Positions 35,420 to 47,170 of a stretch of DNA of 64,000 nt are shown piece by piece; the stretch's first letter is position 1, and every line of letters starts with the position of its first letter. The DNA is from Pristionchus mayeri (Eukaryota; Nematoda; Chromadorea; Rhabditida; Neodiplogasteridae), in assembly GCA_036245805.1 (NCBI GenBank), contig BTRK01000006.1, forward strand, positions 19,438,365 through 19,502,364, in the 5' to 3' direction. The notes under the pieces were generated by a model that was not told where the DNA came from, made no database searches, and was given only the letters and a program-made list of their open reading frames with translations. A program made the position numbers and the translations under genes.

Positions 35420-37767
35420 ATGGCCGAATGCTTCCTCTTCAAACTTGCCTACAAAGAAACGGTTCATCGGTGCGTTTTCGATGCTCGTTTGACCTACTGA
35501 TCGATAATCAATCAATAATTTTAGTTTCCATTCAACCGAGTATCCGATGGGAGAGGAACTCTGCATTGCTGTCAGTAGAAAAGTCGCCTCCATCGTGAAG
35601 AAAGACGAGTTCGAGCTCTACTGGAGAGGTTAGCGAAGTGAAGACATTATACCTGTTGATGACTCTTTTGTAATACCGTATTTATGGTTACGGTAGAGTA
35701 GTTTAAATATCGAATGACTTGATCGCATAATGAGTTTATTCCAGACGAGGATGACGACGTGGTTCTGGATACTGTAGACGATCTCTCTGCTGCTGTAGAC
35801 TACGCCAAGACAACGAGAACGAAGTAAGTGACTTTATCAGAGATCAAAGATCAACCAAATGATTCAAAATTATCTTTCAGCATGGCTAAGTCTCCCTGTG
35901 TCCAACTCGTCGTCAGGGAGGAGGAGGATGAATGTTCTGTCCAGTCGGAGACTGCAGCAACTACGACTCCTGCAGCTGCAGCAGCAGATGCTCCTCACAC
36001 CAGTGAGGCTGCAGCTGCTGCAGATGATCATCTGTTTTCGGAAGCTCTTCCTGCAGCAGCAGAGAAGAAGTCTCTCACTACGATCACGCCCCAATCTGTC
36101 TCTCCGATTGGACATGAGTGGGAGGAAGTAAAGGAGGATGAAGATGAGGAAAAGAGTGGAGAAGAGGAATGGAGTTACTGGTAGGAAGGAGGGGAAGAAG
36201 AGGAGGACGGAGAGGATGCCGCTCCTCTGCAGCAGATGGATGCAGCTGCAGACACTCGTGAGGAGGAGAAGACGATCGTTCCTGAAGCAGATCTTCATGA
36301 GACTGCCCTCGATCGTTTCTGCTCGGCTCTCTTGCGACCCCGTGAGGTGAGAGTTTCTTACTCTCCTCCCCCCCATTAATACAATTCTGTAGGACAATCA
36401 AGCAGAAGGGACGAAAACTGCTGCAGCTGCTGCAGATTCCACTAAACCCCAATCGGTCTCTCCAATGGGAACGGACTGGGAGGAAGTGAAGGGGAAGGAA
36501 AATGTAGAAAAAAGCGGAGAAATTTCCGCCCCTGATTATACAGCTGAGGTCACTGCAGAACAGGTTTGTCTACAATTCCTTTTTTGTGTTGTTTAGCTTG
36601 TATGAAGAAAACAAAATGGGAAAAAAATCAAGAACAGCATATTAAGGTTGCGGATCTGGAAGACACTTACAAGCGCAATCCTTACCCAAATCCTGTACAG
36701 AAGCGATTCATCGCAGAACAGGTAAGACTCGTGCATTTATATCTAAATGCTATTGAAGCCTGATGAGATAATATTAATACAATAATTTCAGGTTTCAACG
36801 TGGTTCAAGAACAAGAGAGCGACTGAGCGAAAGGCGACTAGAGAATCGGCGGTCCAGAAGGTTCGTTCCCATTCACGTTGTTAGGAATGGAAAATAACAC
36901 AATATGCTCATTTTGAGTTTCTAAGAGCCCGCTTTCGAACGAAGTCTCAAATTTACCTTTCTCCTGTTGATGTACTCATTCTTAGAAAGAAGCAGCACAA
37001 GAACTGATGGAGGAGATGTTCAAGGTCAATCCCCACATGTCCGTGGAACAACAGAAGCGAATGGCTTATGGTCTGGCACTCTCGGAAGAGCAGGTACGAG
37101 TGCGATAGAGAATAGGAGTATATTTTGGTGACTTGCATTCATTTTCGATACAATAAAATTAACAGGAAATCATGCAGGTTTTGCAGTGGTTCGGAGACCG
37201 TCGTGAGAGGTCGATGAAGGAAATGGAGCAGGAGAAAAATGATAAGGAGGAGGAGGACGAAACTCAGGATGAAGATGAAGAGGATGAGGAGGATGAGGAG
37301 AGTGAGGAGAGTGAGGAAGAGTCCGAAGAGGAGAGTGGAGATGAAGAGGATGAGGAGGATGAGGAGGCTGAGGAGAGTGAGGAAGAGTCCGAAGAGGAGA
37401 GTGGAGATGAAGAGGATGAGGAGGAGAGTGAAGAGACCGCATTTGATTCCGAGGAGGAGGAAGAGGAGGAAGATAAAGTAGAGGAGGAGTCACAGAACGA
37501 AGATAAGACCGTGCCACTCCTGCTGTGCAGCAGATGCAGCAGGCAGCTGCAGCAGTTCTCTCTTTGGCTGCACGTGAGAGAGAACTGAAGATCAGAGAGA
37601 AAACTCTGATGATGAAAGAGGAGATCTTCGAGAGAAAAATGGCCGAATTCGCAGTGAAGATGGAGGAAATGGAAGAGAAAATGAAGGAGATCGGGGGAAG
37701 AATCGAGGAAATCGAGGAGGGGAAGAAGAAGAAGGAGAAGAGGATGGATGGGGCCGTTGCACTATAA
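35420..37767 (+). CDS. PB1-domain and double-homeodomain protein (in-frame TAG at 36182)
   Basis: Exons: 35420-35469, 35525-35628, 35745-35823, then a block from 35880 through 36346, 36393-36563, 36608-36721, 36792-36860, 36986-37093, 37178-37477, 37531-37767. The N-terminus (MAECFLFKLAYKETVHRF ... LYWRDEDDDVVVLDTVDDL) fits a PB1 domain with an OPCA acidic loop. Two similar segments follow, SVSPIGHEWEEVKED and SVSPMGTDWEEVKGK, each with a W-x-x-V core after acidic or polar residues. Homeodomain 2 is ELMEEMFKVNPHMSVEQQKR continuing to LSEEQVLQWFGDRRERSMK. Homeodomain 1 (LEDTYKRNPYPNP ... VSTWFKNKRATERK) lacks about eight residues between helices 2 and 3. An Asp/Glu-rich run and a C-terminal coiled coil (IREKTLMMKEEIFERKM) follow. 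TAG at 36182-36184 interrupts the frame, which stays open after it. No known orthologue recognised. Confidence 0.65.
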
Positions 37768-38270
37768 AGATTATCTCTGTGTAATTGCAATGTTTGCACG
37801 AATTTTTGATACTTCTGACTTGTTTTGATTCGGCTTTCTAATATGACTTCTGTCCGATAAATTCTGGATATGTACATAGAGTGAAAATTGTGTGTCTAAT
37901 GAATTTGGGCTACTTACTATCAATCTCCGTAATGCATGCTCTAATGCAAGAACTCTCCTTCTAATTAGTTGCCTAAACTCTTTTCTCGCTCTGATTCAAT
38001 ATGGTAGCTTATCATAAATGACGGAATTGAGGTGAATTGTACGACTGTGATTTAACTAAATCAATGGCTAAATATTAAATATCTGTGAAATTCTGTTCAA
38101 ATATGGAGATACAGGTTCTGATGCTCAACGTTTCATAGGCCCATTTGCGAGAGTGGAATGAGGAGGAGAACGTGGGCGGAAAGAAGGAGTATCGAGTGAA
38201 TTCCGTTCTCTCTTGTATATTCACCAGACGCGGCCTCTCCCCTCAACCCTATGTACCCCTCCCATCTTTT
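37768..38270. other. Intergenic, upstream of the SRP RNA gene
   Basis: No supported protein gene. A TATA-like 'tgtatattcacc' lies at about 38214-38225, some 50 bp before the SRP RNA start, and could be its pol III upstream element. Confidence 0.4.
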
Positions 38271-38577
38271 GCCGGTCACGGAGCGTCGTGGCGGGCGCTT
38301 GTGAGCCAGCTTCTAGGCCGTAGATGATGGAGGAGAGAGTGAGGGAGGGATCCCTGGGCGGTGTTCGATCTACGAAGACCGGGCGTCCGTGCCAAGCGAT
38401 GCGTCTCTAGGGTGATTGACTCGGAAGGGTCGATCAGCCGGGTGGATAAGGACAGTCGGATGGCTCAGGCCCGAAAGGGAGCAGGCAAAAGGTTGCGCGC
38501 TTTGACAGTGGCCGGATAGCGTCTGCGAGTAGAATGACCCGATCAGCCCTTCCAACACCTCTCGACCCATCATCGCC
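38271..38577 (+). ncRNA. Signal recognition particle RNA (7SL/SRP RNA)
   Basis: The RNA scaffold of SRP. It starts GCCGGTCACGGAGC; 'gtggcgggcgcttgtgagcc' with 'agcttctaggc' matches the Alu-domain core. The S domain is diagnostic: 'ctcaggcccgaaagggagca' followed by 'ggcaaaa' is helix 8 (SRP54 site), and 'acagtggccggatagcg' with 'tctgcgagtaga' matches the conserved return strand. Helix 5 can form: 'ggaagggtcgatcagcc' pairs with 'gatcagcccttcc', and 'gatgatggaggagagag' with 'cctctcgacccatcatc'. A pol III terminator TTTT occurs at 38578-38581. The length of about 306 nt fits metazoan SRP RNA. Confidence 0.88.
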
Positions 38578-38892
38578 TTTTGCATTTTTTTATTGTTATT
38601 TGCAATTTGTATTTTTTTGCAAATAATTTGAAACAAATTTTGCTAATCAAGGGATTTTTTTCTAGAAGAAGCAATGTGTACCGTTTATCTTTCTCTTCAC
38701 CAAGAACAATCTAAGCAATACTCTGATTTAGTGTATCTATTTCTTTAAATATTGTACTCTTTCCATGGATGTGCAATGTGTTTGGATAAGCATTCAATTA
38801 GCAATCAATTTATGTGTTCAATTTGTTTTCGAGTTGCCATCTAATTTGTTTCACGGCCGAGAGAATGATCTTTGATCCCTCTTCACTTCTGC

Positions 38893-39111
38893 TCCTTCTC
38901 GTTTCTGTCCTCGCTTCTGTCCTCGCCGGTCTTGCCGCGGTAGCTGGGCATACTGTAATCAATTATCGATTTGTGATCGATTAGCGATATCAAACTAAAG
39001 AAATCGTCACTAGATAATAGCAACCTAGAGAAAATGCTGGAATACTGTATTCACCAATGTTCGACCTCCGGCGGCTCCTTTCCGTCAGGCGAGCACGCGG
39101 GGGAAACTGGC
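38893..39111 (-). CDS. Possible small minus-strand coding exons
   Basis: A block 39111-39055 (FPPRARLTERSRRRSNI) between an AG acceptor and a gtgaat donor, and 38952-38893 read as MPSYRGKTGEDRSEDRNEKE then a stop. Both are GC-rich relative to their surroundings and very charged. The phase across the intron is not settled, and no upstream exon was found. Low confidence. Confidence 0.3.
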
Positions 39112-39182
39112 AACAATTAGAATTACTCCATTTTGATCGTTGATCTTTTATCATTCTTTTTAAATCAATAAGCGGAGCAATC

Positions 39183-40326
39183 GGGGGTCTCACTGGAACA
39201 GCTGTGTTTGCTGTTTATCAATCCACTTACTATTTTAACTTAGGCACACAAAAATTCGTTTCCAGAGGTAACTTTTCATTCTCTCCACGATGGTATATTA
39301 GTCATCTTCCTGTATGCGCGTATTCATCGGTATCGCAAGAGAATTTTGGTTGAGCATCAAAAATACAGGTCACTCCGCAGAGATGTTTGTCACAATTCCA
39401 AATCTCCCTAAAATGTTAATTTGCATCCTATATTCGCGCACTTGAGAGAAGCAGCAATATCATTCAACCTACCAATGTCTCCTTTACCACAAGGGCTCAG
39501 ATGGTGTAGAAAATGTTGGACCGTGTTTTTCAAATGAAAAATGGGACATGACATAAGAAGAGATAACGTAGTATACGATCTCTGAAGGTCGAAGAAAGCG
39601 AGAGAGTTCTCTTTATTCTTGCAAGCAGTGGCTAACCAGTTACAGGGGGCGGGGTTTGGGTCTATCAGTTGTTGATCGTACTTGTAGGAAAATGGATTCA
39701 ATGATTTATCAAAAAGAAAATTGCCCATTTTTAGGGTAATTTGGCATTGTGAGAAACATCTCAGCGGAGTGACTTAAAGCACCCGAAACCACGGAGAATC
39801 CCGCGCGGAAATCCCTTAGCAATGACGGGAACGCTGCATGTAAATCGGAGGAGCGATAGAGGAGGCGAGAGCGGCAGACCGAATGGGTAAGTCCGCTCCT
39901 CTCCCCTTCCCTTCCCTTCCTCTGTGTTCTCTGACCATTTACATAGACCGCTTACCTGAATCTAACTGATTTTAAACAAATCCTGATTGTCCCTTAGCCC
40001 TGTAGAAACTTCAAACGCGTGTATCTCGGCTAAAAGTTGAGCTAGACACTGCAAATTTTGGATTTGCATTATGGTTCAAGGATCCTATTTGTACATGCCT
40101 ACGGTATCCTAATATAATCTAAGGGGTTTATCCTGCTTTAATCTACGTTTGAGGCTTAACCAAAAATTCTCTTGCGATACCGATGAATACGCACTTACAG
40201 GAAGATGACTATTATACCACCGTGGAGAGAATGAAAAGTTACCACTGGAAACGAATTTTGGTATGCCTAGCGCAATTCAAAATAGTAAGCGGATTGATAA
40301 ACAGAAAATGCTGTTCCAGTGAGACC
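39183..40326. mobile_element. Non-autonomous DNA transposon with about 175-bp terminal inverted repeats
   Basis: The left end GGGTCTCACTGGAACAGC at 39183 is the reverse complement of the right end at about 40326. The repeats extend inward through 'aaaattcgtttccag' and 'attctctccacg' to 'attcatcggtatcgcaagag' (39330; complement near 40175). The interior (39.4-40.1 kb) holds no recognisable transposase. No target duplication assigned. Confidence 0.75.
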
Positions 40327-40329
40327 CAT

Positions 40330-40768
40330 GTCCCACGAAAGTAGTTCAAACGTGCAAAATGAAATTCAATATCGTAATCAGCATGCTGCACTACCCAAGA
40401 ACCCAAGTTTTGGAAAAATCGCTCCCTCCAATGAATTGTCAGGTTCACGCTGTGAAATTGAGGGACTTCATATTTGAACTTTCCACTCTGAGATTTTAGC
40501 AAAGGGGTAGAATTCCTAATGTCATATTTCGACAGCATCTGGCGTCGCTTGGAGATGTACACCAGTTTCAAATGCAGTTTTGTCAAAGGTTTATCATCCC
40601 ATATGAATGAAATATATTCAGAAAAACAAAATACAAAGAAAACTAATTTGGGTGCACTTCTGTTCTTGATTTGGTCAATAGAAATTGGATCAATTTGCAT
40701 GAGTTCTTGAGGATGAGATAAGGTTGGCCCTGTTCATATTATTAAATGTTTTATTGGATTGAAAATGT
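40330..40768. other. Short intergenic stretch 3' of the F-box gene
   Basis: A minus-strand open frame of up to 150 codons crosses this stretch into the transposon arm, but it has no domain and a composition like its surroundings. I see nothing supportable. Confidence 0.4.
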
Positions 40769-43700
40769 TCATAATTTTCGTAGAAGATTGAATTTAATTA
40801 TCTTTGTCATCCCCTCATGTCGAATATCAATCCGATTTCGTTCTTCTCTACCCTCGTCTCCATAAACGAGAATAACATGTTCTCTCACTGGGAATCTTCT
40901 GATGGTACGATTATCAGAGGTTCTGGCGTTGAAGCAGAACGGTTTGTCAAAGATTTCGTTGTGAAGATTCTGAAAATATAATATTATTTTAGAATGAATC
41001 TAAATTCGAGAAAATACAAACCTCGGATAGAGCGATTGCGTCGTTTACAGAGAGTTCAATAAATGAGGATGACATATCGAGATATGAGCATCTTCTTTTC
41101 AGAATGCTATGTGCAAGTTCCGAAATATAATTGAATGAGCAGTTGAGTAGATCATTCTTGAATTTTTTGTTGTAGACGGTAACAATAGTGTCCACCATTT
41201 CAGCCAATTGTTCGAGAAACAGTTCTAAATTTTTGTTATTATCAACATTATTTTTAATTTCTTCATTATGAAAATAATTATACCTGATGGTAGCACTTTG
41301 AATATTGCCCAAATATGAGTAGAACTTAGTTGATGAACGAGAGTAATTATAAAGTTTCTGGAAATACAATATATTTTTGCCGATGTTATTTGGTTTATGA
41401 AAGACGAGGAAATTCGATAGACTTACTCTGTTTCCTCTGGATAATCGAGTTCGAAACTCAGATCGGAAATAATTTTTCCATTAAAAAAATTGGATGTCAT
41501 CGAGAATATTTCCATCGAGCAAGGGTAAAGAGACAAGGTATTGCACTGCACTCTTCCCATGAGTGGAGTGAGATAATCAAAGAGCAATGAGGTGTCAGAA
41601 GGAGATAACATCGCCACCATTTCCTATAATGTTTCATCTTCTGATATTTAATATTTTTATGCGTAAAACGCGTTCTCGGTTAGAGTGCAGTGGGTGTGGT
41701 ACAACTCCGCGACAATGTTCTCCCAATGCTGAAACGTTCAGAATATGATCATCATGGACTAGCAATCATTCATTCGAGAGTTGAAGCCAAAATATCGATT
41801 TTGACACACAAAAATCATCATTAAATTTTCAGAAATTTGGCACTGAAAATATGGACATTTAGGATGTTTATCGTATTCTACTATAAATTAGGAACAAAAT
41901 ATATCGAAACTGGAGGGTGGGCGGGACTTTGAGATGGCTGTTGCGGCCGCATATGTATAACACGGATCTCCCGTAATAATGCAGGAATGGATGCTACAGA
42001 AAAATATTTTGGGTCATGGATTTCGCTGAAATCAGAAGGACTGACCAAAGTGAGGATGGGGAACACGCCTATCAACCTCGTTTTTCAAAATTTGCATATT
42101 TTGACCTACCACTTTGGAAGGCTGTATCTCGGTCGATTTTTGAGCTACACCGACCGCATTTTTTTCCAATCGATGCGCATTCAGGTCATATACAAATAAG
42201 TTCACTTATTCTAAGTGCAGAAATTATGTTTTCACATTGTTTTGCTCAAAAAACATATTTTTTGACTTGAAACTACCCTTTATGATTCGAAATGTACGAT
42301 TTTTATGTTTGATTCGGATTCCCCGCCCCAGAATAGGGGTACGTACATAGTTCGTTTGTCATAAGAGGGTCATATCGCCACTCAGTAGGTTGACCGCCTA
42401 TCGAATATATTCATTACGCGAATGACGAGGAATGACGTGTTATTCGAAATCTCTATTATTCGATTGACCAGTCAATCAAATAACACGTTATTCGAATAAC
42501 GAGATTATTCGAATGATTATTCGAATAATTATTCGATTGCGAGAGCAAAATCGATTTAAATTTTAAAAACAAAGGAGAGGAGACCGCGCGGCGACTTTCG
42601 AGCGAGTGAGGATAACCGAATACCGAGAAATGACTATTCAAATAATGAAAGTGAGAGGGGACGAGATTATTCGAATAACAAAGGTTATTCGATTGAGCCA
42701 TTCGAATAATGCTTTCAATATCTGTTTGGTCAATTATATTGCGGTCTCTAGTAGGTAGAATCTGAACTTGGTCTATTTTTTGGGATGAAACACTTTTCGG
42801 CGCGTATATCGCTTAAGAGACGTTCCACGAGAAAACGTACCTTTTGGGAGGGGTCGACGGATGGCTTTTTTTGCAACCCCCCTCAATATTTTGCTGGTGA
42901 AGTTCCCATACTGAGTGCTGATATTTGGCCCAATATGAGCGGCTGTGGTGAAAAGTATGATATTATAGGTATTATAGGTATATTTCAAATTTTCAAAAAG
43001 TATGATATTATAGGTTTTTCTGGAGTATTTTTTGATGAAAATAACGAAAAAGATAGTTTGAAAACCGAATGAGGTCGATAAGTGGTCGAAAACATCGATT
43101 TTCGTGGTTTTTTGGCCGTCCTGAAATTTTTTTAATTCCGCGGTCAATTTTTTATTCTATTTTTGCAATCTTCATGTAAAACTACCCTTTGTGTCCACTT
43201 TTCACGAAATTTTATGTATGCGCCCGGAACTTATAGATCCCAGTAGAAGGAACACTCATTGATCGACGGCCAAAAAACCACGAACATCGCTGTTTTCGAC
43301 CACTTATCGACCTCATTCGGTTTTCAAACTATCTTTTTCGTTATTTTCATCAAAAAATACTCCAGAAAAACCTATAATATCATACTTTTTGAAAATTTGA
43401 AATTTCCGATATTTTTTGGCCCTGGTCTGGCATTTTTCGGAAAGTGCACCACAGCCGCTCATATTGGGCCAAATATCAGCACTCGGTATGGGAACTTCAC
43501 CAGCAAAATATTGAGGGGGTTGCAAAAAAAGCCATCCGTTGTGGAAGTACGTTTTCTCGTGGAACGTCTCTTAAGAATTATGCAAATTTACAAAGTAAGA
43601 CTACCTTGCGATAGCTCTAGAGAAGGCCTCCAAGAATGACCAAGGGGGCCAAAACGCAAAAGTTGACCGTATTTGAGATATTGCGCGAAAAACACTTTCA

Positions 43701-45426
43701 CAGATTTACTGTGGAGGGAGTCGTCTCATCTTCCACAGAGTTCTACTGAAATAGTTTTCACGCCGTATCTCGCAAACGGTCAACTTTTGCGTCTTGGCCC
43801 CCTTAGTCATTCTTGGAGGCCTTCTCTAGAGCTATCGCAATGTAGTCTTACTTTGTAAATTTGCATAATTCTTAAGCGATATACGCGCCGAAAAGTGTTT
43901 AATCCCAAAAAATGGACCATGTTCTGATTCTACCTACTGAGTGGCGATATGATAAGCCCCCTCTTATGACAAATGAACTATGTACGTACCCCTATTCCGG
44001 GGCGGGGAATCCGAATCAAACATAAAAATCGTACCTTTCGAATCATAAAGGGTAGTTTCAAGTCAAAAAATATGTTTTTTGAGCAAAACAATGTGAATAC
44101 GTAATTTCTGCACTTAGAATAAGTGAACTTATTTGTAGATGACCTGAATGCGCATCGATTGGAAAAAATGCGGTCGTTATAGCTCAAAAATCGATCGAGA
44201 TACAGCCTTCCAAAGTGGTAGGTCAAAATATGCAAATTCTGAAAAACGAAGTTAAAGTTACCCAACAAGGACGAAACCTTGATCCCACCCTGATCCCGTC
44301 GCGTGTACGAGAGAGTATGCGTGTTCCCCATCCTCACTTTGGCCCGTCCTTCTGATTTCAGCGAAATCCATGACCCAAAATATTTTTCTGTCGCAAAGTG
44401 GTGTCATTTTCCTGCATTTTTACAGGAGATCCGTGATAAAGTAACGAAAAATCACACATTTTGATCGATCTCTCCTTCCATATTGTTTATTTTTAGCGAA
44501 AACATAATTTCTTGAACAATTTTCCACGAAATGAATATAAGTTTCAAAATCTAAAGATTGAAATTATCGATTGTCGTAGGTCAAAATCGATATTTTCAAC
44601 TCTTAAATGAGTGGTACATAATAGTCAGACTCTAAAAGTTTGAGCACTGGACGATCATTTTGACGGAGTTGTTCTACTATCTCAGCCTTTCACTGCGTTC
44701 TTACGGAGAACGCGTTTTAAATAAAGAGATAATTTGGTACATTAAACTAAATGAGTGAGATTGTTGTGAATTAACACATCCCCTTTAATTTATATTTGTA
44801 ATGTTGCGAAACCGAGATATTGTGAATAATCAAGATGAGATCACGAATTCGAAAATTTAAAAAATCACTTGAAGCAATTTAGGACTTTCAATAACTGTTC
44901 ACCTTTTTAACGTAATCGAAGACTGCGATTTGTAGATAGCTCACGGAGGATAAGACAAACAGTTTTGACGAAATTTTGTGTTGCTCTATTTCTTGGGATG
45001 AGAAAATGAATACAGTTTGTATCGTCTCATAATTCTGAAACAGTTTCGTAAGGCTTTATAATTAATTAATGTACTAGCCTTTCGCTTCAGAATAATTTCG
45101 TCGATCACAACATTCTGACTTTGATTTATAGCTGTATGTTCTGCTAGCTGTTTGGCAAAGCGATTGACCTGATGATGAATTGAGATGTAATGTATTCATT
45201 ATTAACTACATATAATTGTTTATATATTCTAAAATAGTATTCATTATATTGTATGGTAATATAACTGATAGATAAATTTATGAAAATTTTTTGTAGTACA
45301 ACATTCATAATCGTTTGCAAAAATGTAAATTAAATTTACCTCTCTCATTGCGATAAGCGACTTCTCATCCAACAGGTCAAAAATAATGTTTACCAACTCA
45401 AGTGGGAGATGCAGCAATGTCGCCAT
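40769..45426 (-). CDS. Nematode F-box protein gene, probably damaged by a transposon
   Basis: Exons (minus): 45426-45340, with the F-box MATLLHLPLELVNIIFDLLD; 45168-45079 (VNRFAKQLAEHTA); 45034-44903 (NYETIQTVFIFSSQEIEQHK); a piece ending at 41729-41660 (HWENIVAELYHTH) that runs into a stop; 41623-41427; 41357-41022; and 40969-40769 (IRRFPVREHVILVYGDEG ... stop). F-box proteins recruit substrates to SCF ubiquitin ligases via SKP1. The C-terminal part resembles nematode-expanded F-box families only loosely. Problems: exon 2 would need a GC donor, the 41623-41427 to 41357 junction is out of phase by one, and a 3-kb palindrome lies in the middle. It is likely a pseudogene or a strain-variable gene. 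Confidence 0.6.
42420..42720. repeat. Cluster of TTATTCGAATAA-type palindromes
   Basis: About ten occurrences of ATTCGAAT or ATTCGATT within 300 bp, many extended to TTATTCGAATAA. The block is absent from the opposite arm of the palindrome, so it was inserted or expanded after the foldback formed. Confidence 0.75.
43575..43871. mobile_element. Palindromic MITE at a TTAA target, 297 bp
   Basis: It starts GAATTATGCAAATTTAC and ends GTAAATTTGCATAATTC, and is flanked by TTAA (43571-43574 and 43872-43875). It is fully palindromic around about 43707. The other arm of the host foldback has the empty site 'cgcttaagagacg' with a single TTAA at 42813-42816, which proves insertion with TTAA duplication (piggyBac-like target choice). 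Confidence 0.88.
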
Positions 45427-46388
45427 TTCTGAAATACGATTGACAATTCAAACCAGAATTCAGGAATCACACAAATCATATTCACGAGCCGTGTCCATAA
45501 AGTGTCTGATTCTTTAAAAAATCGGGTTCTTATGCATTCTTAAGAAATACACGTTCTCCGTAAGGGAGGGTGACAATACGACAACGACATAACGGCAAAT
45601 TATAAGAAGTATGAGGATACAAGGGAGGGATCCTTATAGATTATTTTCACTATTTTACTTCACTATTTTACTATTTTACTATTTCACTATTTCACTATTT
45701 TACTATTTTTCTACTTATTTTTCACAGGTGCTAAAAACATGGGAAAATGTTGTACAATTTATAAATAGAGAGAACAAGAAGGAATGACATCCCAATCGGG
45801 AGGCAGGAGAGGTTATGGTTTGAGTAATTAGCCGAATTCCTTCTCGGCATTTATGACCGGAGTCTGGAAGTGACAATGGATAGTCATGATTGATCTTTGC
45901 CACGGGGCGCGTTCCTATCTCGATTCAAAAGTATTCTCTACGCTTGTGCCACAAGGCAATTATATTTGGCAATGACTGTGAAAAGAGAAGCGAACTCTCT
46001 CCTAGGTCCTCCCTCTCACCCTCGTAATAACATCAATTGAATACGATACCCCCCCCCCCCCCCCCACCTTCTCTATATCACTTTCTCTCCTCAATGCATT
46101 TGTTTCCTACATTGAAATTATATTAAGATTTATGCGAACTAGCGAACCAACGATACTCAGTCCGGAGTACTACTGTAGCTACAGTAACCGAGTAGAGCAG
46201 GGACAAGCTTTGGACGTTTGATGGAAGGAGACTGACTGTGACTCTAGGTGAATGTGTGCCCAGGATACTGTAGACTGATACGATGTGAATGGAACTACAG
46301 ATAAATCAATAATTTGTCACTACAGTAAGAAGGAGGGAAGGGGAGGGGTACGGTAGGAGGAAGACTTAGGGGTGAGATCCGTGAGGAT
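45427..46388. other. Intergenic with simple repeats
   Basis: Minisatellite of CTATTTTACT/CTATTTCACT units at about 45648-45716 and a poly-C run at 46050-46066. No gene seen. Confidence 0.6.
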
Positions 46389-47170
46389 CAGTGAGGATGA
46401 CTGAGATCCAAGTTTGGACGAAACGGGGTGGACGAGCTGGTCCTAGAATGAATGAGATCCTTGTGTGGATCAAAACCGCGACTGAAGACTCCTGGTGTGC
46501 ACGAAGAGAGGTTCGCTGTAACTCTGAGATGACAACATGTTATTCGAGCTCGAGTGTGATGAGGAGATTATTCGGCCTTTGAATTTTCCGGCCACAATGT
46601 GATTTGAGGGTTTCTTCTGATCCAGACACTGAGAGTATCTTTCTCATGTTCCAAGTTGAACGTGGCGTGTTGCCTGATTTGTCGATGATGAGGACTATGG
46701 CAGCTCGTTTAGGAATGATTGTCAACGAGCGGTAAACATGGAGTGAATCAGGGTCCTTTTTCGAATCTCTGAATGCGATCAGATACGAAGTGTGCCATTT
46801 GGACCAGAATGACTGCTCTGCTCATGTTCTCTTCCCCTGGTGGAATTCCAAAGTTTGTGAAATTTTTATTCCGAAGGCGTCACAGTTGAGTGATCTTCCG
46901 AGTTCAAGCCCCGCGAAAATATGGTGATTTTAGCGTTTAATGAGATTCAGCGTTGAATAATGCATAATTACTTCAGAATAGGGTCTTGCAAATCACATCA
47001 TATGCATTCATGTCATGATCTATTGGGGTGTCCGGAAAGTTCGTATAATGCTTCGGAAAAAAGTCAGTTCGCGATCAAATGCAGTGATTGCGCAATCTGT
47101 TTGTCAACATGTATTGCATCATTCTGACGTTGAGTAGTGAGAGGATTTAATCAGTCTCCTAGTTGCTACA

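Larger units (their letters stand above)
41655..44720. mobile_element. Large palindromic (foldback) element inside the F-box gene
   Basis: The arms of about 1.3 kb are inverted around a centre near 43190. Examples: 'gtcatggatttcgctgaaat' at 42014 against its complement at about 44370, and 'gacgttccacgagaaaacg' at 42820 against its complement at about 43550. Outer tips include AAAACGCGTTCTC on both sides. No transposase seen. The right arm is longer because of the TTAA insertion at 43575-43871, and the left arm carries the ATTCGAAT-rich block at 42420-42720. Confidence 0.75.

Noticed and set aside
37478..37530. Frameshift or readthrough at the end of the acidic exon
   Set aside because: A 53-base GT-AG intron (gtagag ... 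ctgtgcag) joins the acidic exon to the coiled-coil exon in phase, so no frameshift is needed.
37170..37877. 235-codon minus-strand Ser/Pro frame
   Set aside because: Complement of the acidic exon of the PB1/homeodomain gene; composition mirrors it.
38145..38327. 60-codon plus-strand frame
   Set aside because: Overlaps the start of the SRP RNA gene, with no splice partners or domain.
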